A stretch of 64,000 nt of DNA, taken from positions 20,805,666 through 20,869,665 of the forward strand of contig OX485807.1 of assembly GCA_950295325.1 (NCBI GenBank), in the 5' to 3' direction. A program made the translations under genes and the position numbers. How positions within the stretch are numbered: position 1 is the stretch's first letter; every line of letters starts with the position of its first letter. Shown piece after piece: positions 47,275 to 57,630 of the stretch. The notes beneath the pieces were generated by a model. The model worked only from the letters and a program-made list of their open reading frames with translations. It searched no databases and had not been told where the DNA came from. The DNA is from Polytrichum commune (taxonomy: Eukaryota > Streptophyta > Polytrichopsida > Polytrichales > Polytrichaceae).

Positions 47275-47764
47275 GGACCACTTCACACACGAGACCGAGG
47301 GCCCGTGACCATTGCACTTCAAGCACTCTCATTGGTGGAAAAGGCGGAGCCTATCCAAGTCCGCTTCACAATATGCTCGAGGGACCAATAGAGTAAGTGA
47401 ATGCAAGATGGATGTAAAGTCTACATGGATTCCTCCATGGCATCAAATGGATCATATTTCATGTTCATTTGGACTATTTTCAAAAACCACCGCTTGGGAA
47501 GTAGGCCGAACACGAAAGTCGGGAGACCATGGCACTTTGAAATCTCACCACCCTTAATTTATTATGTGGGAGGACCTTGCATAAATAGAAATCCTTTGAA
47601 ATGGCATTGGTCGAGGGCCCGATCACATATGACTTCACACTATACTCGAGGGTCGTGACCACACTACATGATTTTGGAAGTGTGATGGGACGGCCTTTGG
47701 ACACTTTCTTTTGGGCTCGCACAATGTCATGGTCACGGCTCTTGGCTTGAGTGTGAGGTGGCGC
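47275..47764 (+). mobile_element. MITE family D, copy 2 (uninterrupted)
   Basis: A 490-bp element flanked by TAA (47272-47274 and 47765-47767). Termini are GGACCACTTCACACACGAGA and, inverted, GCGCCACCTCACACTCAAGC. It is the reverse-oriented relative of 10155-10916 and lacks the E insertion, so it serves as the empty-site reference. The overlapping short frames are not genes. Confidence 0.8.
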
Positions 47765-47767
47765 TAA

Positions 47768-48238
47768 GTATTAGAGCGAGAGATTCCAAGTGCTTCCTTG
47801 TTATATAAGCTAAGTTAAGGAAAGGGGGTCAACCCCGGGAATTATGCCCCCCCACCCCCACCCTCTACTACACTCACACACCTACTACGACCCACCATTC
47901 GACTCCCGAGGGAACTCCCCAATCATGAAGTGCAACTATTTGGTATCTATGGCCCAAGATATTTATTCTCGACCCAATCCGTCCGGACTAGGATTGGCTT
48001 GTTGATCGAAACCGGGAGGCATATTCGCGCTTTAGATAAGACATTGCTTGCACTTGCTTCCCTAAATGACGGGCGTACGATCGATCGATGGCCCATATAA
48101 TGGACTCCTTGCTTGCAAGGCCCCCTTCCCAAGGAGCCTTGCAACGGTTGCGAGGAAGGGCCAATGGTAGAGGTTTGGTTGTGGCTTCATGAGTGGAGAG
48201 GTTCTAAAAAGGCCAGCCTAACAAAAACACCCTTTTCA
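47768..48238. other. Intergenic, GC-richer patch
   Basis: A C-rich stretch near 47845-47870 and a GC-richer region around 47950-48140 with a 65-codon minus frame lacking recognisable features. No gene supported. Confidence 0.4.
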
Positions 48239-48747
48239 CTGCACTAAATATCGTGTTTAGTGTCACCAACACTGTTACGTTTCGCTCGATACCAACTGTA
48301 AATTATTTGTACGGGTTCACCAACACGAAATGTAAACCCAACATTATTTGTCGTTTCTTTTTTAATTGTTTGAATGGGCATCATAGATTTATAGTATTGT
48401 AGTTACTATTAGTTACCGGATGATTTTTCATCCAAATGTCAATTATCCATAACAATGTTTCATTACAAAAATGTAAGGATGCGGACGCGATGCAAAATAT
48501 ATCGAACTTTGTTTCAACAGTTGGCATGGAGTTCATATTTTACTATGCCACGGAGGATGGCAAGCAAAAGCAAGCATGCAACCACAAATCAACAGTTCTG
48601 TGGAGCAAGTAGGGTTATAGGTAATAGATGACCTAAAAGTGAGTTAGGTCAACAATATTTGTAAACTTATTAATCAGAAGTGGCATTAGAAAAGTAACCA
48701 CAATTACATAAAATACAATATGATACTAAATACCATATGTAGTGTAG
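48239..48747. mobile_element. MITE family C, copy 3 (free-standing)
   Basis: About 509 bp. Left end CTGCACTAAATATCGTGTTT then AGTGTCACC; inverted right end CTACACTACATATGGTATTT then AGTATCA. TCA stands on both sides (48236-48238 and 48748-48750), which would be a 3-bp TSD. This copy is not inside a B element, showing that C moves independently. Confidence 0.65.
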
Positions 48748-50245
48748 TCAACTTCATTTCGGGATTAACACTTAGCAGCATGGTGTCTTTCCATGGGATA
48801 TGTGACAATTTGTACAAACCTTCGTGAAGTATTTCAATAATATTTTATGTGATTCATGATTTTGAATCCATACTTCTGAAAAAAGGAAAGTGAAAATGAA
48901 GTCACATGATATAATGATAGTTAGATGTATATATGTAATATGTATTTGACCCTAGGTCATTTATATGAGTTCAAATATCTCTAACAATTCATTCTACATA
49001 TATGTATCCCCACTAAAGTCAACAATTCTTCTCTCTATGTTCCAAATGGAATAGAGCATTTGGTACATAAACTAATAAAAAATAGGGCCACCAAATGAAA
49101 TTCATGCTTGTGGTAACACTGGAGTAATCTCTTCTCCTACTTACCCCGGTTTATTTATTATATCCAAAACCAAAACTTGACTTGATTTCCAATGTTTAAT
49201 TCTGAATCATTTCATATATGAAACACCGCTAGAACTTTCAACCGTTGGAAAACTTATATAAGAACTTGCACCCTTTCTTCAAAAAATATAGATTTAGGTA
49301 TTTGGTGACCTTGTATCTATGTGCTACATTTGTAGTATCTAATTTCACGATGTGTAGTTTGAATGGTTTCTCTCAACCTTTGCACTAAAGAACATTTCTC
49401 TCCCTTTATGGTATAAATGGTCTTTGAGGACAAAGAATGGTGTACCTAATGGTACCCATAGGGCATGCTTGTATGCAACAAACTATGCAACCCTTAAGTT
49501 ACTCACACTAAATGCACGGATGTGAACATCACCAAGCACATACAAATTTTAAAGTATGGTAAATAATAGATACATATTTGCATTTAGTGGAACAAGGAGA
49601 ATCATTCCTATAGCTTGTACCCGACATTGGTTTAGGAGTGGTCGTTTGGTGGCTATACTTAGCTTTAGCACAAAGAGTCTGCACGCGATAGAAAGGTAGT
49701 CATGGCACATTGTTCACGTAGTGCACAATGTAAAGTTTGATGGGCTGGGCACGTGGCCCAACTTTGTTGCTCTGCAGCCAAAATTAGCCGTTGAGGAGGC
49801 CAGGCAACCACTTGGGTGGCGGTACAAAACAACCAAGAAGTTGTCGATGCCAAGTGGGGCCACCGCGCAAGCTGCATGTGTTTATCCAACATGAATCCTC
49901 CGTGGATTTTATCTTGGCATAGTTTTTATCATGATTTGTTTATTGTTTTTAATAGATATGATAAATTGGTACAACGTAGACAAAGGATTCCATGAGTTTT
50001 TTTGTTGGTCTTCGGTTAGATTGGGGTTTGCATATGTGTTCAATTTGTGGCTTGTTGTTTTCTCAAATTTATGTATTTCTCTTCGTTGTAAATTCCATCA
50101 GCTTGTCTGCGTGCTTGTTTGTGTGCTTGTTTGTGATGGGTACTAATTCAAATATGAAGGCTTTTATGGAATTGATGGAGGGGTCTATTGGAGCTAGGAT
50201 TGTGCCCACCATTGCATTGAATGCTCTTCCCGTTATTTTTGGAGC
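48748..50245. other. Intergenic, no gene seen
   Basis: AT-rich to about 49640. A GC-richer minus frame (49892-49665) has no recognisable motif. A CTTGTTTGTGTG repeat lies near 50111-50134. Confidence 0.45.
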
Positions 50246-50259
50246 ACCATCTCCAATTA

Positions 50260-51180
50260 TGGGTATGGGTTTGGAGCGCCACCTCCACCTAAGAAGAGGG
50301 TGGGAAGGAAGAAACCCGCTTTGGTAGGTGGGGTTGTTCATTTCGGTGGGAGGTGGAACGATGTAGCCATTGCGAACATATTGGATTTATACAAAGTTGA
50401 ATGACAACATTATAACATGGGGTTACTAGTGGCCCGTCACTGGACTCGCATCCGGATCGAGCATACAAGGCAAATGCCAAATGAGTTCCGTTAGGCGGAC
50501 ATACACATTAAGGACAAAATTGGGAAATTGGAGGCATAGTACCAGTGCCAAAAGACCCTAACGGAGGAGCATACAAGTGGCACTGGCTCCACGTGGGTGT
50601 GGTTCAAGCGCATGAGACATACCATGGGTGGAACCACACAGGGGGGTGGCTTAATGGGGGTTTGCAACCAAGGCCACCCCTCATGGAGTGAGCCTTTGCG
50701 GGGATAAGGTTATGTTCCCGAAACCCACGTCGAGGACATTGAGAGATCTTCGATTGGTTGCACAACACCAATCCTAGACCCTCTCGTTGATGTGGACCCC
50801 GAAACATCAGTCATGGTTGGCACTGCAAATTTGCAACACATATGAGAGGGCTTAGTGCAAAAACCCCTCTCGCTTAAGTTTGCTTATGTGCAAAGAACAT
50901 GACATTGTAAGGAAGTCGAACATGAAGAAATGCACCCTCACCGACATTGTTTAATTGGTGAACACCATCATGAGCTTCACTAAGGGCTTTGTGAAGATGG
51001 ACCAACACATAATGTAGTCCTTTGAACGCATGACACAATTAATGATTGACTTGAGCGAGCATACGACATTATAGCTCATGGATTGAGTCTCATTGCGAGG
51101 CGAAGGCTACCCAGATGGCCATTGCAACTTCGTTTTCCACAATGATGGCCAACAAAGTCCCATGTTCCTCGGAGTGAGTG
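50260..51180 (+). pseudogene. Broken SANT/Myb-like (trihelix) DNA-binding protein gene
   Basis: From about 50277 one frame reads a Pro-rich start, a basic nuclear-signal-like PPPKKRVGRKKP, then a three-helix domain: GGRWNDVAIANILDLYKVE, stop, QHYNMGLLVARHWTRIRIEH, then DIHIKDKIGKLEA, stop, then HTSGTGSTWVWFKRMRHTMG. The spaced W residues, the basic middle helix and the STWVWFKRM ending match the trihelix/SANT-like proteins of plants, some of which accompany PIF/Harbinger transposases. At least three in-frame stops (TGA near 50402, TAG near 50493, TAG near 50538) inactivate it. A later piece near 50900-51180 looks like its C-terminal helical part. Some of the TGA/TAG sites could have arisen from C-to-T changes at methylated sites. 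Confidence 0.55.
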
Positions 51181-52487
51181 GATACATGTTAGAATTTATC
51201 ATGGATGTACGGTGTTTGTGTTTTTAAGGACTTGATCAATTCCGATTTTTTTTGCAATTTTGTGTAAGATTCTTCATTGGTATGTTCAAATTTCATTTCA
51301 TTTTGGCTATTATTTCAATTCTCTATCAACGTACTTATGGATTGTAGACACTTTGACTTTGAATCTATCAACAAAGAATTTTTCACTTGATCCATACGCC
51401 ATACATAACACTACTAAACCCACAAGTATATCCGTGAGCAAGGGCTCCCGAACAAACAAAAGGACCTTGAGTCTAATCCAATGTTCATTTTCTATGATAA
51501 GGAACTGAGATCCAACATACCGAATTCAATATGCAAACTCATAATTATTGTCACAAGATTTTGTGCTCGTCTCCCAAACATTGCCCTCGATCTCCTGCCA
51601 ATGTGTGCATTGGTGAAGCTCCTTCCACCAATCACGTATTGAACTCCTCATTGTGTGTGCAAGCATTGAAAAACATACATGCATTGCTCGAGTAACCAAA
51701 TACGTCTCACTAATAGTTGGAATGTTGTCCAAAGTTTGCAACCTCTTTAGGCTTCGAACACGGCTTGAAGCACCCACGAACAAAAAAAATAGTTACAAAA
51801 AACCACTACAATGTCCATCTCATCTATCCCGCTCAAATTGACACAAATCCACAACTCAATCCCACTTCAAGCATTACTAATTCAAGATGTAAATGAAATT
51901 GAAGCTAAGCTCTAAACTCCCTCAAGAGCTCCAAACTCCCTTGGTCCTCAAAGGCTAAACAACGAGCATGCATGAAATTACAAGGTGAACAATTCACCGA
52001 ACTTATTTTATAAAAAAAACAAAAAAAACTCGGTGATGACAAGTGGTGGCCCAGGTTGTGTTGCTTTAGCCTTGTGCCAAGGCGAGACAAGTTTCCAATC
52101 TGGGTGCAGAGCCCCCAAATTTGTGGGGAAGTGGGGCTCACAACAACCAAGGGCCACTTTTTCTTGCATATGCTGGGCCATGCGCCCAACCTATGAACCT
52201 TTGTTATGCTTGGATGTTCCACAACCGTGACAAGTTGCATAACTCTTGTGTAATGTTAGTGTTATGTGTGAAATGAGAGGAACCACTTGCAACTTGTGCA
52301 TAATGAGAACAACAAGCCCCGTGCTTCATCCCCTTGCACCCACCCAATGTCGGCCTTCATGCACCATCAACGATCACTCTTCACTAACACCAATGAGTAT
52401 CCCAACATTTGAATGACGTCTTTGACCTTCAAGCCATTTGATAGTACAAAATTTTGATGCAACAACGAACACCTTTCATAGGTCATT
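51181..52487. other. Intergenic, no gene supported
   Basis: The minus frames 51783-51526 and 52240-51905 are open but have no recognised motif. They may be debris of the same mobile element as the neighbouring trihelix remnant. Confidence 0.35.
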
Positions 52488-52675
52488 TTATTGTTGCATA
52501 TGCTCCTCATAAACAACCTCTATGAGCCATTGAATAATATTTACAAACATAACATGCTCAAACTCCACCCCCTTGTCATCAACCATAGCCTTTTAGCCTC
52601 TTTGAAATTATCATCCATTATGAAATTATGGTTATGAACACTTTCTTTTTTGATTTCAACATTACTCCCCTCCAT
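52488..52675 (-). pseudogene. Short coding-like tract with frameshift
   Basis: On the minus strand an ATG at 52675 opens MEGSNVEIKKESVHNHNFIM and continues to KEAK. After a one-base shift the next frame continues AMVDDKGVEFEHVMFVNIIQ and WLIEVVYEEHMQQ to a stop at 52488. Composition is protein-like across both parts. No family recognised; possibly part of the same element as the trihelix remnant. Confidence 0.25.
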
Positions 52676-53240
52676 TGTTTATTCCATTCATAAGTATTAT
52701 TTATATTTTGACCAAAGCATATATCATTATACATTTACTTATACCCTTCCATTTAGTAGATTTATGACATATTTTGTGAATGACATGGGTTCAAGTTACT
52801 AAACACTAACATGCTCGGGAGGCGAGAAAGTTGTTGTGCTGATTTGTTCGTATTGCACTTTATGTCACTTACAACACCTACAATCTACTTCTATGGGAAG
52901 CAAAGTTCAAAAACCAATGAAGATCATACATAATTGGGACTTTGTGGATGCTATCCATAATCATTCACATATTGTATGCTCAATTTGAGTGTGCTTAAAA
53001 ACCAAGATCAAAATATCAATGGTTATTTCAATACGGTATTCATTCATTCCATCTTTTTTTGTTTCATAGTGCAATGACGAGTTGATCACGAACTAAAAAT
53101 AGAAATAAAAATGCACTAAACATATTCCTCAAACTAATTGCCAATATGATTTCATTCGTCAACATATGTATCTTTTTAAAGTGAAAAAATATATGACGTT
53201 TAGAGTAGCACATTGGGATACGTTCGATAATAGTCTTGCC
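52676..53240. other. Intergenic, nothing seen
   Basis: AT-rich, no gene or repeat recognised. Confidence 0.5.
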
Positions 53241-53362
53241 TTTTAGTGTGCAGGAGGAAGATATTTTTGAGCGTACCAATGGCAAGTGTTTTGTGTTTAC
53301 ATTTTAGTATGCAAGAGGAAAATATTCTTGAGCATATTAATGGCAAGTGTCATTTGTGTGCA
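53241..53362. repeat. Two tandem copies of a 61-bp unit
   Basis: TTTTAGTGTGCAGGAGGAAG at 53241 recurs as TTTTAGTATGCAAGAGGAAA at 53302, each followed by ATATT-TTGAGC and AATGGCAAGTGT. Confidence 0.7.
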
Positions 53363-53570
53363 CTTTAGTCAACTTGTCGACCGTTGTGTAACTTATGCAT
53401 GCACCTCATAACACTATTGCGCATGCTCATGCCAAGATATTAGTAAGCGCACTTGAACGCCAAGTGTCATGAGGTGACAACCATGATGAAGTTGTTAATC
53501 ATCATTGTAACCTAGCATACACCTCAAAATAGGGTAAGTGACACTATTATGCATTTGACACTAATTACCA

Positions 53571-53742
53571 TAAACGGTGTAGACACTAAGGGTTGTCTTT
53601 TATTTATTAACTTTTTTTCTCATGTACATATAGAAGGTTTGGCCTTGTCAGTAACGATGAGAACACTTCAAGGTAGCATGCTATGTCGACAAAGTTGGGC
53701 CTATTGACACCCAATTGTTGTTGACGGTGGTGTTTTGACACT
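53571..53742. repeat. Duplicated segment M, copy 1 (empty site for the 120-bp retroposon)
   Basis: Collinear with 55000-55320 apart from the insertion: GACACTAAGGGT, ATTAACTTTTTTTCTCATGTACATA, CTTCAAGGTA, ATGCTATG-CGACAAAGTTGGG, CACCCAATTGTT, TTTTGACA. An adjoining right-end-like MITE C motif (ACACTAATTACCATAAACGG) precedes it. Confidence 0.65.
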
Positions 53743-54450
53743 TCCCCTAGAGACACTGAGTCTTGTTTTAGGCATCACATCACCTTACCGTGATAAAAAT
53801 CCTCATAATAAAGGTGAAAAATGTCAATGAAAGGAAAAAAATTGAAAGGGTCTAGACACGATTTTATATATATCATATATGAATTAAAAAACATATGTGT
53901 CTAGACCCTACATCCGTATTTCCTTAACAATTTGTCTATGCCTAGTGGTTGGTATTGATCTAGTAAATAAGTTTGCTATGTTACGAGAAATCTAACCTAA
54001 TTCACAAGTATATATGATCCTGATAATATTTGAGCAAAAAAATAACTTTGGTAAAACATGCTTGATTTGGATGTTTTTTTTAATGCAATCCACCTTTATT
54101 TGAGCAATTCAAGTTGCATTGTCTTTGTAAATGACCATTAGGGATGCCGGAACATCTAGAAATCCACAAGAATGTTTATGATGCTATCAACCAAGCGCAA
54201 CCAAACATATTCATGTGAAGTCTCATGCATGGCTTTCAATTTCCGGATGGTTTGAAGATGTGGTTAAAAGTCTTTGCTTCATTGACCTCCGAGATATTGC
54301 CACTCTTGGCCCAATCTTTAAGAAAAGAAAAGAAAAGAAAAGAAAAACTAAAACAAAAAACATGTTTGAGTTTTTCTTGATGTGGTTCAAGGAGGTAGCC
54401 CATGCCCATGTTCTTTTGATGTTGCTTTCCTCTCCAACCTTACCAAACCT

Positions 54451-54640
54451 ATCTTGCAATATCTTAAAGGCACAAAGGATCTAGGTTTGTTCTACAAGGT
54501 TGGAGACGAAACAACATCAAAGGATACATGGACAAAGCTTACCTCTTTGGTCCACACCAAGAAAATTTTAAACATGTTATGTTTCCCTCGGACCAGGAGC
54601 GGCAATATCTTTGAAAGTCAACGAAGCAAAGCCTTGCAAC
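54451..54640 (+). pseudogene. Ty1/copia polyprotein fragment (RT-RNase H junction)
   Basis: The frame reads ILQYLKGTKDLGLFYKVG, a near-consensus copia motif between reverse transcriptase and RNase H. Degenerate sequence follows (GNIFESQRSKALQ, comparable to the ISW-SKRQ stretch of RNase H). The catalytic region and the rest of pol are missing. An (AAGAA)n-type patch lies just upstream at about 54320-54345. Confidence 0.6.
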
Positions 54641-54999
54641 AACATCTTCAAATCATTTGGAAATTACAAGATTCTATGAGGATTCACATGAATATGTTTA
54701 GTTGGTATTGGTCGATAGCTTCATCCAGAGTTCATGCCGATTTCCAAATGTTCTAGCATTGCCAATGATGATTTACGAAGACAATATAGCTTGCATTGCT
54801 CAAATCAATATGAACTATATGAAATGAGATTGAATCAAACACATCTTTGTCTTTTTAACATCATAGTAGCTAAACAAAACACCATTGAACAAAAGTCCAC
54901 CACCACAACAACTACGTCGGTCAAAGCTTTGTCCTAATAACGCATCACAAAAGTGAGAAGCAATGATGAGTAAAAAAAAACTCTACAAGCGAGAGCACC

Positions 55000-55320
55000 T
55001 GACACTAAAGGTACTCTTCAATTCATTAACTTTATGATCATGTACATAGGTGAAGCAGTATTACACCCAACGCCATTACCCTGGGGTATGGCTTAGGATG
55101 TCTTACGAACAGACACTCTATTCACTCCGGCCCCTAAAAGGGGCCGGAGTTCTTCTTCTTCTTCTTCTTCATGTACATACAAAAGATTCGCCCTGGTTTG
55201 GTGAAGATACGTTCAAGGTATTATGCCTCGTTGATAATGATGACAAAGGTAACATGTTATGGCAACGAAGTTGGGTCTACAAACACCCAATTGTTATCGA
55301 TAGCAGTGTCTTGACAATTG
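55000..55320. repeat. Duplicated segment M, copy 2 (carries the retroposon)
   Basis: GACACTAAAGGT, ATTAACTTTATGATCATGTA, then the 120-bp insertion, then CGTTCAAGGTATTATGCC, AACGAAGTTGGGTCTAC, CACCCAATTGTTATCGATAG, TCTTGACAA. Because the two M copies bracket the copia fragment they might be degraded LTRs, but TG/CA termini and a primer-binding site were not found. Confidence 0.6.
55049..55168 (+). mobile_element. 120-bp retroposon (LINE 3' end or SINE), 11-bp TSD
   Basis: The target duplication TCATGTACATA lies at 55038-55048 and 55169-55179. The insert begins GGTGAAGCAGTATTACACCC and ends with CGAACAGACACTCTATTCAC, a perfect hairpin CTCCGGCCCC-TAAA-AGGGGCCGGAG, and a (TTC)n tail. The last 60 bp match the 3' end of the LINE at 8614-9156 (minus). 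Either a very short 5'-truncated LINE copy or a SINE sharing its tail. Confidence 0.85.
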
Positions 55321-55325
55321 TATGA

Positions 55326-57090
55326 TCTTATATGTGGTGTGTTATAACTTCTTTTTTTCGTTACATTTTTTAATAATACCTTTCAACATAGCAGACAACT
55401 AACACTATTGTTTAGAAATATGACTTAAGCATCTTGTCAATATATTTTCTCTAGATAATTCGTATGAAACAATCTTGAGTGACAAATCATCAACTATGGG
55501 ATATATAGTTTTAGTATTTAGATATTAATATGAATCTCCATTTATATTCAATGTATTTACACCACACCCCAAAACATGTTTAAGTTCCACAACTTTGAAA
55601 CCACATAAAATAGAATAAACCACAGCAATCTATAAATAGATTAATATTATTTATACTTATCGAATGCATTATATAATGTCACATTGTTGTTAAATACGAG
55701 GGCCATTTTACGCATGTGACCAAGGGCTATGAGAAAAAATCATGAGAAGAATTTATCGTGGTCATGGTTGGTAGTTTGAAAACCATGACCAAGAGAAATC
55801 CACTTCACTTTTTGAAAGCCTTGATCATGGGACAATGTGTAAAGTGAACTTAGACCGGGACACAATGCTTTTATCAAAAGTAAAGTAAAAGAACTAAAAG
55901 TCAAAGACTTTTATATGATAAAATATACTATGATTAGGCAATTATGAGAAATAAATGCACTAATATAATTATTTTTACATGGTTACTTTATTTTATGATG
56001 AGACAACGTATTTGGATTCTCTTGTTGCAAAATTGGAGTGCCCACAAGACATTATTTATTTTTGAACATGCATGATTCCATGTAAAACAAAATGGGATCA
56101 TCACTTATTCCTCAACAAATGAGAGATTTAAAAAAAAGTTGTGAACATGGTCATTGGTCATTAGTGTAAACATGCCCTAAGGTAGGAAAATCCAAATCAA
56201 TGAATGACCACTATTGGTGCACTACACCAGGGGTGGAATGATTTTTGTGCGGACCCAAAATGGCTAATTGTAAAAGTGGTGGGCTCAAAAGGTTCTAGTG
56301 ATAGGTGAGATGTAGTGATTGGCCATATAGGTGTTGTTTCACACAACTTTCGCTCATTTTTGGGTGCTATTGAGTTAACAATTTTGTGTGCATTCGTATG
56401 CGGAACAAGATATTTTGATGCTCTCACGCCAATACCCAGATATGGGCGTTACTTTTACTTTTACTTGTACGTGTACTTTTACTTTACTTTAATTTTATTT
56501 TGATGCTCAAATTAGTAAGGCTCTAGTGTACAAATACGGGGTTTGACTCACTTGCCTCTTTGGAAAGAAATGTTCACAAAGAATACAATTACGAAACAAC
56601 TTGCATTCCTCATCATTCTCTCTACTTCATTTATGAAAAATATTGCACAAATTTGAAGCCACTCGTTCTGGCCGAATCAACCAATTTTGATTGTTTTCCG
56701 CATATCTACTACCTTAAGCTTATTTTTTCCTTTAGAAACAAAAAGAGGCGAGCTTTTGCTAGCGATGTTATAATACGACATTTAACCGTCGGATCCTCGA
56801 AGCCCTGCACATCGCGCCAATAGGTAAGTTAAATCTTATCCCCGGTATTCTTCGTGATGTAAACTCGACTCCGACGTCATTGCACGCATTCCGAGGCCCT
56901 TGCCTTAAGTTTAGTATAGAATCCTCGCAGCAACTCCAACACCAACACACACACGGGATGGGGCCTCCACGTGGTCCGGAAAAGCAAAAAGCACCCAAAA
57001 CTTGGAAGGGCAACACCAACACATAGGTAGGTAGGTAGGTAGCTACAAAAGTTACGCACAAGGGCGTGTACTTTTACGAGGTGCCCCTAA
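55326..57090. other. Intergenic, no gene seen
   Basis: AT-rich to about 56550. (TTTTAC)n-like repeats lie near 56450-56490. The last few hundred bases are more balanced, with a (GGTA)n patch at about 57024-57041, and lead into the mitoferrin promoter region. Confidence 0.45.
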
Positions 57091-57093
57091 TAA

Positions 57094-57630
57094 TATATAT
57101 ATAAATAAGGGGTGAAGGCTAACAAGCCAATAAGCACGAAGCACTAGAGCCCCAATAAAGTCGCCACCCTACTTCACCCTTTTTCTTTCAAACCAAACCC
57201 GGCCATCAAAGTGATGAGGGATGATGAGGAGAGAGAGGGTGCCATGCATCCATAACAACTACTTATAGCTCATTGCTTGGCATCTCTTCCCCCTCATGAA
57301 GCAAGCACTCTCCATTGCTTCTCTTCCCCTACTCCATACCCATCTCCCACCCCCTCCACCGTGCCTCTCCCCATTACCGTGCTCCTCCCAATTACCGTGC
57401 CCCTCATAAAAGCTTACCATCCAACCCCAAACCCAAACCTTACCAACCCAACCTCTACACAGACAGACACAAAGAGGGAGGGAGGGAGAGAAGGGGATGA
57501 AGGGAATGTTGTTCTGTTTTAGGGTTTGGAGCTCACCAGAGTGAGTGTGTGAGAGAGAGAGAGAGAGGGGGGGAGAAGAGAAGGTTGCTTTTTTTCTTTT
57601 TCCTTCCTTAGTTTTGGGGTCGGGCCTCCC
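57094..57630 (+). promoter_or_regulatory. Candidate mitoferrin promoter and pyrimidine-rich leader
   Basis: A TATA-like TATATATATAAATAAG lies at 57094-57109. Between 57270 and 57620 the sequence is dominated by CCTCTCC/CACC-rich and (GA)n stretches (57551-57567), as often seen in plant 5' leaders. The start-codon context is CTCCCATGGCGG. The transcription start is not determined, and the leader may contain short upstream frames. Confidence 0.3.

Noticed and set aside
53571-55320. Segments M as the two LTRs of a small copia element
   Set aside because: They bracket a copia fragment, but no TG...CA ends, primer-binding site or polypurine tract could be found; kept only as an alternative.
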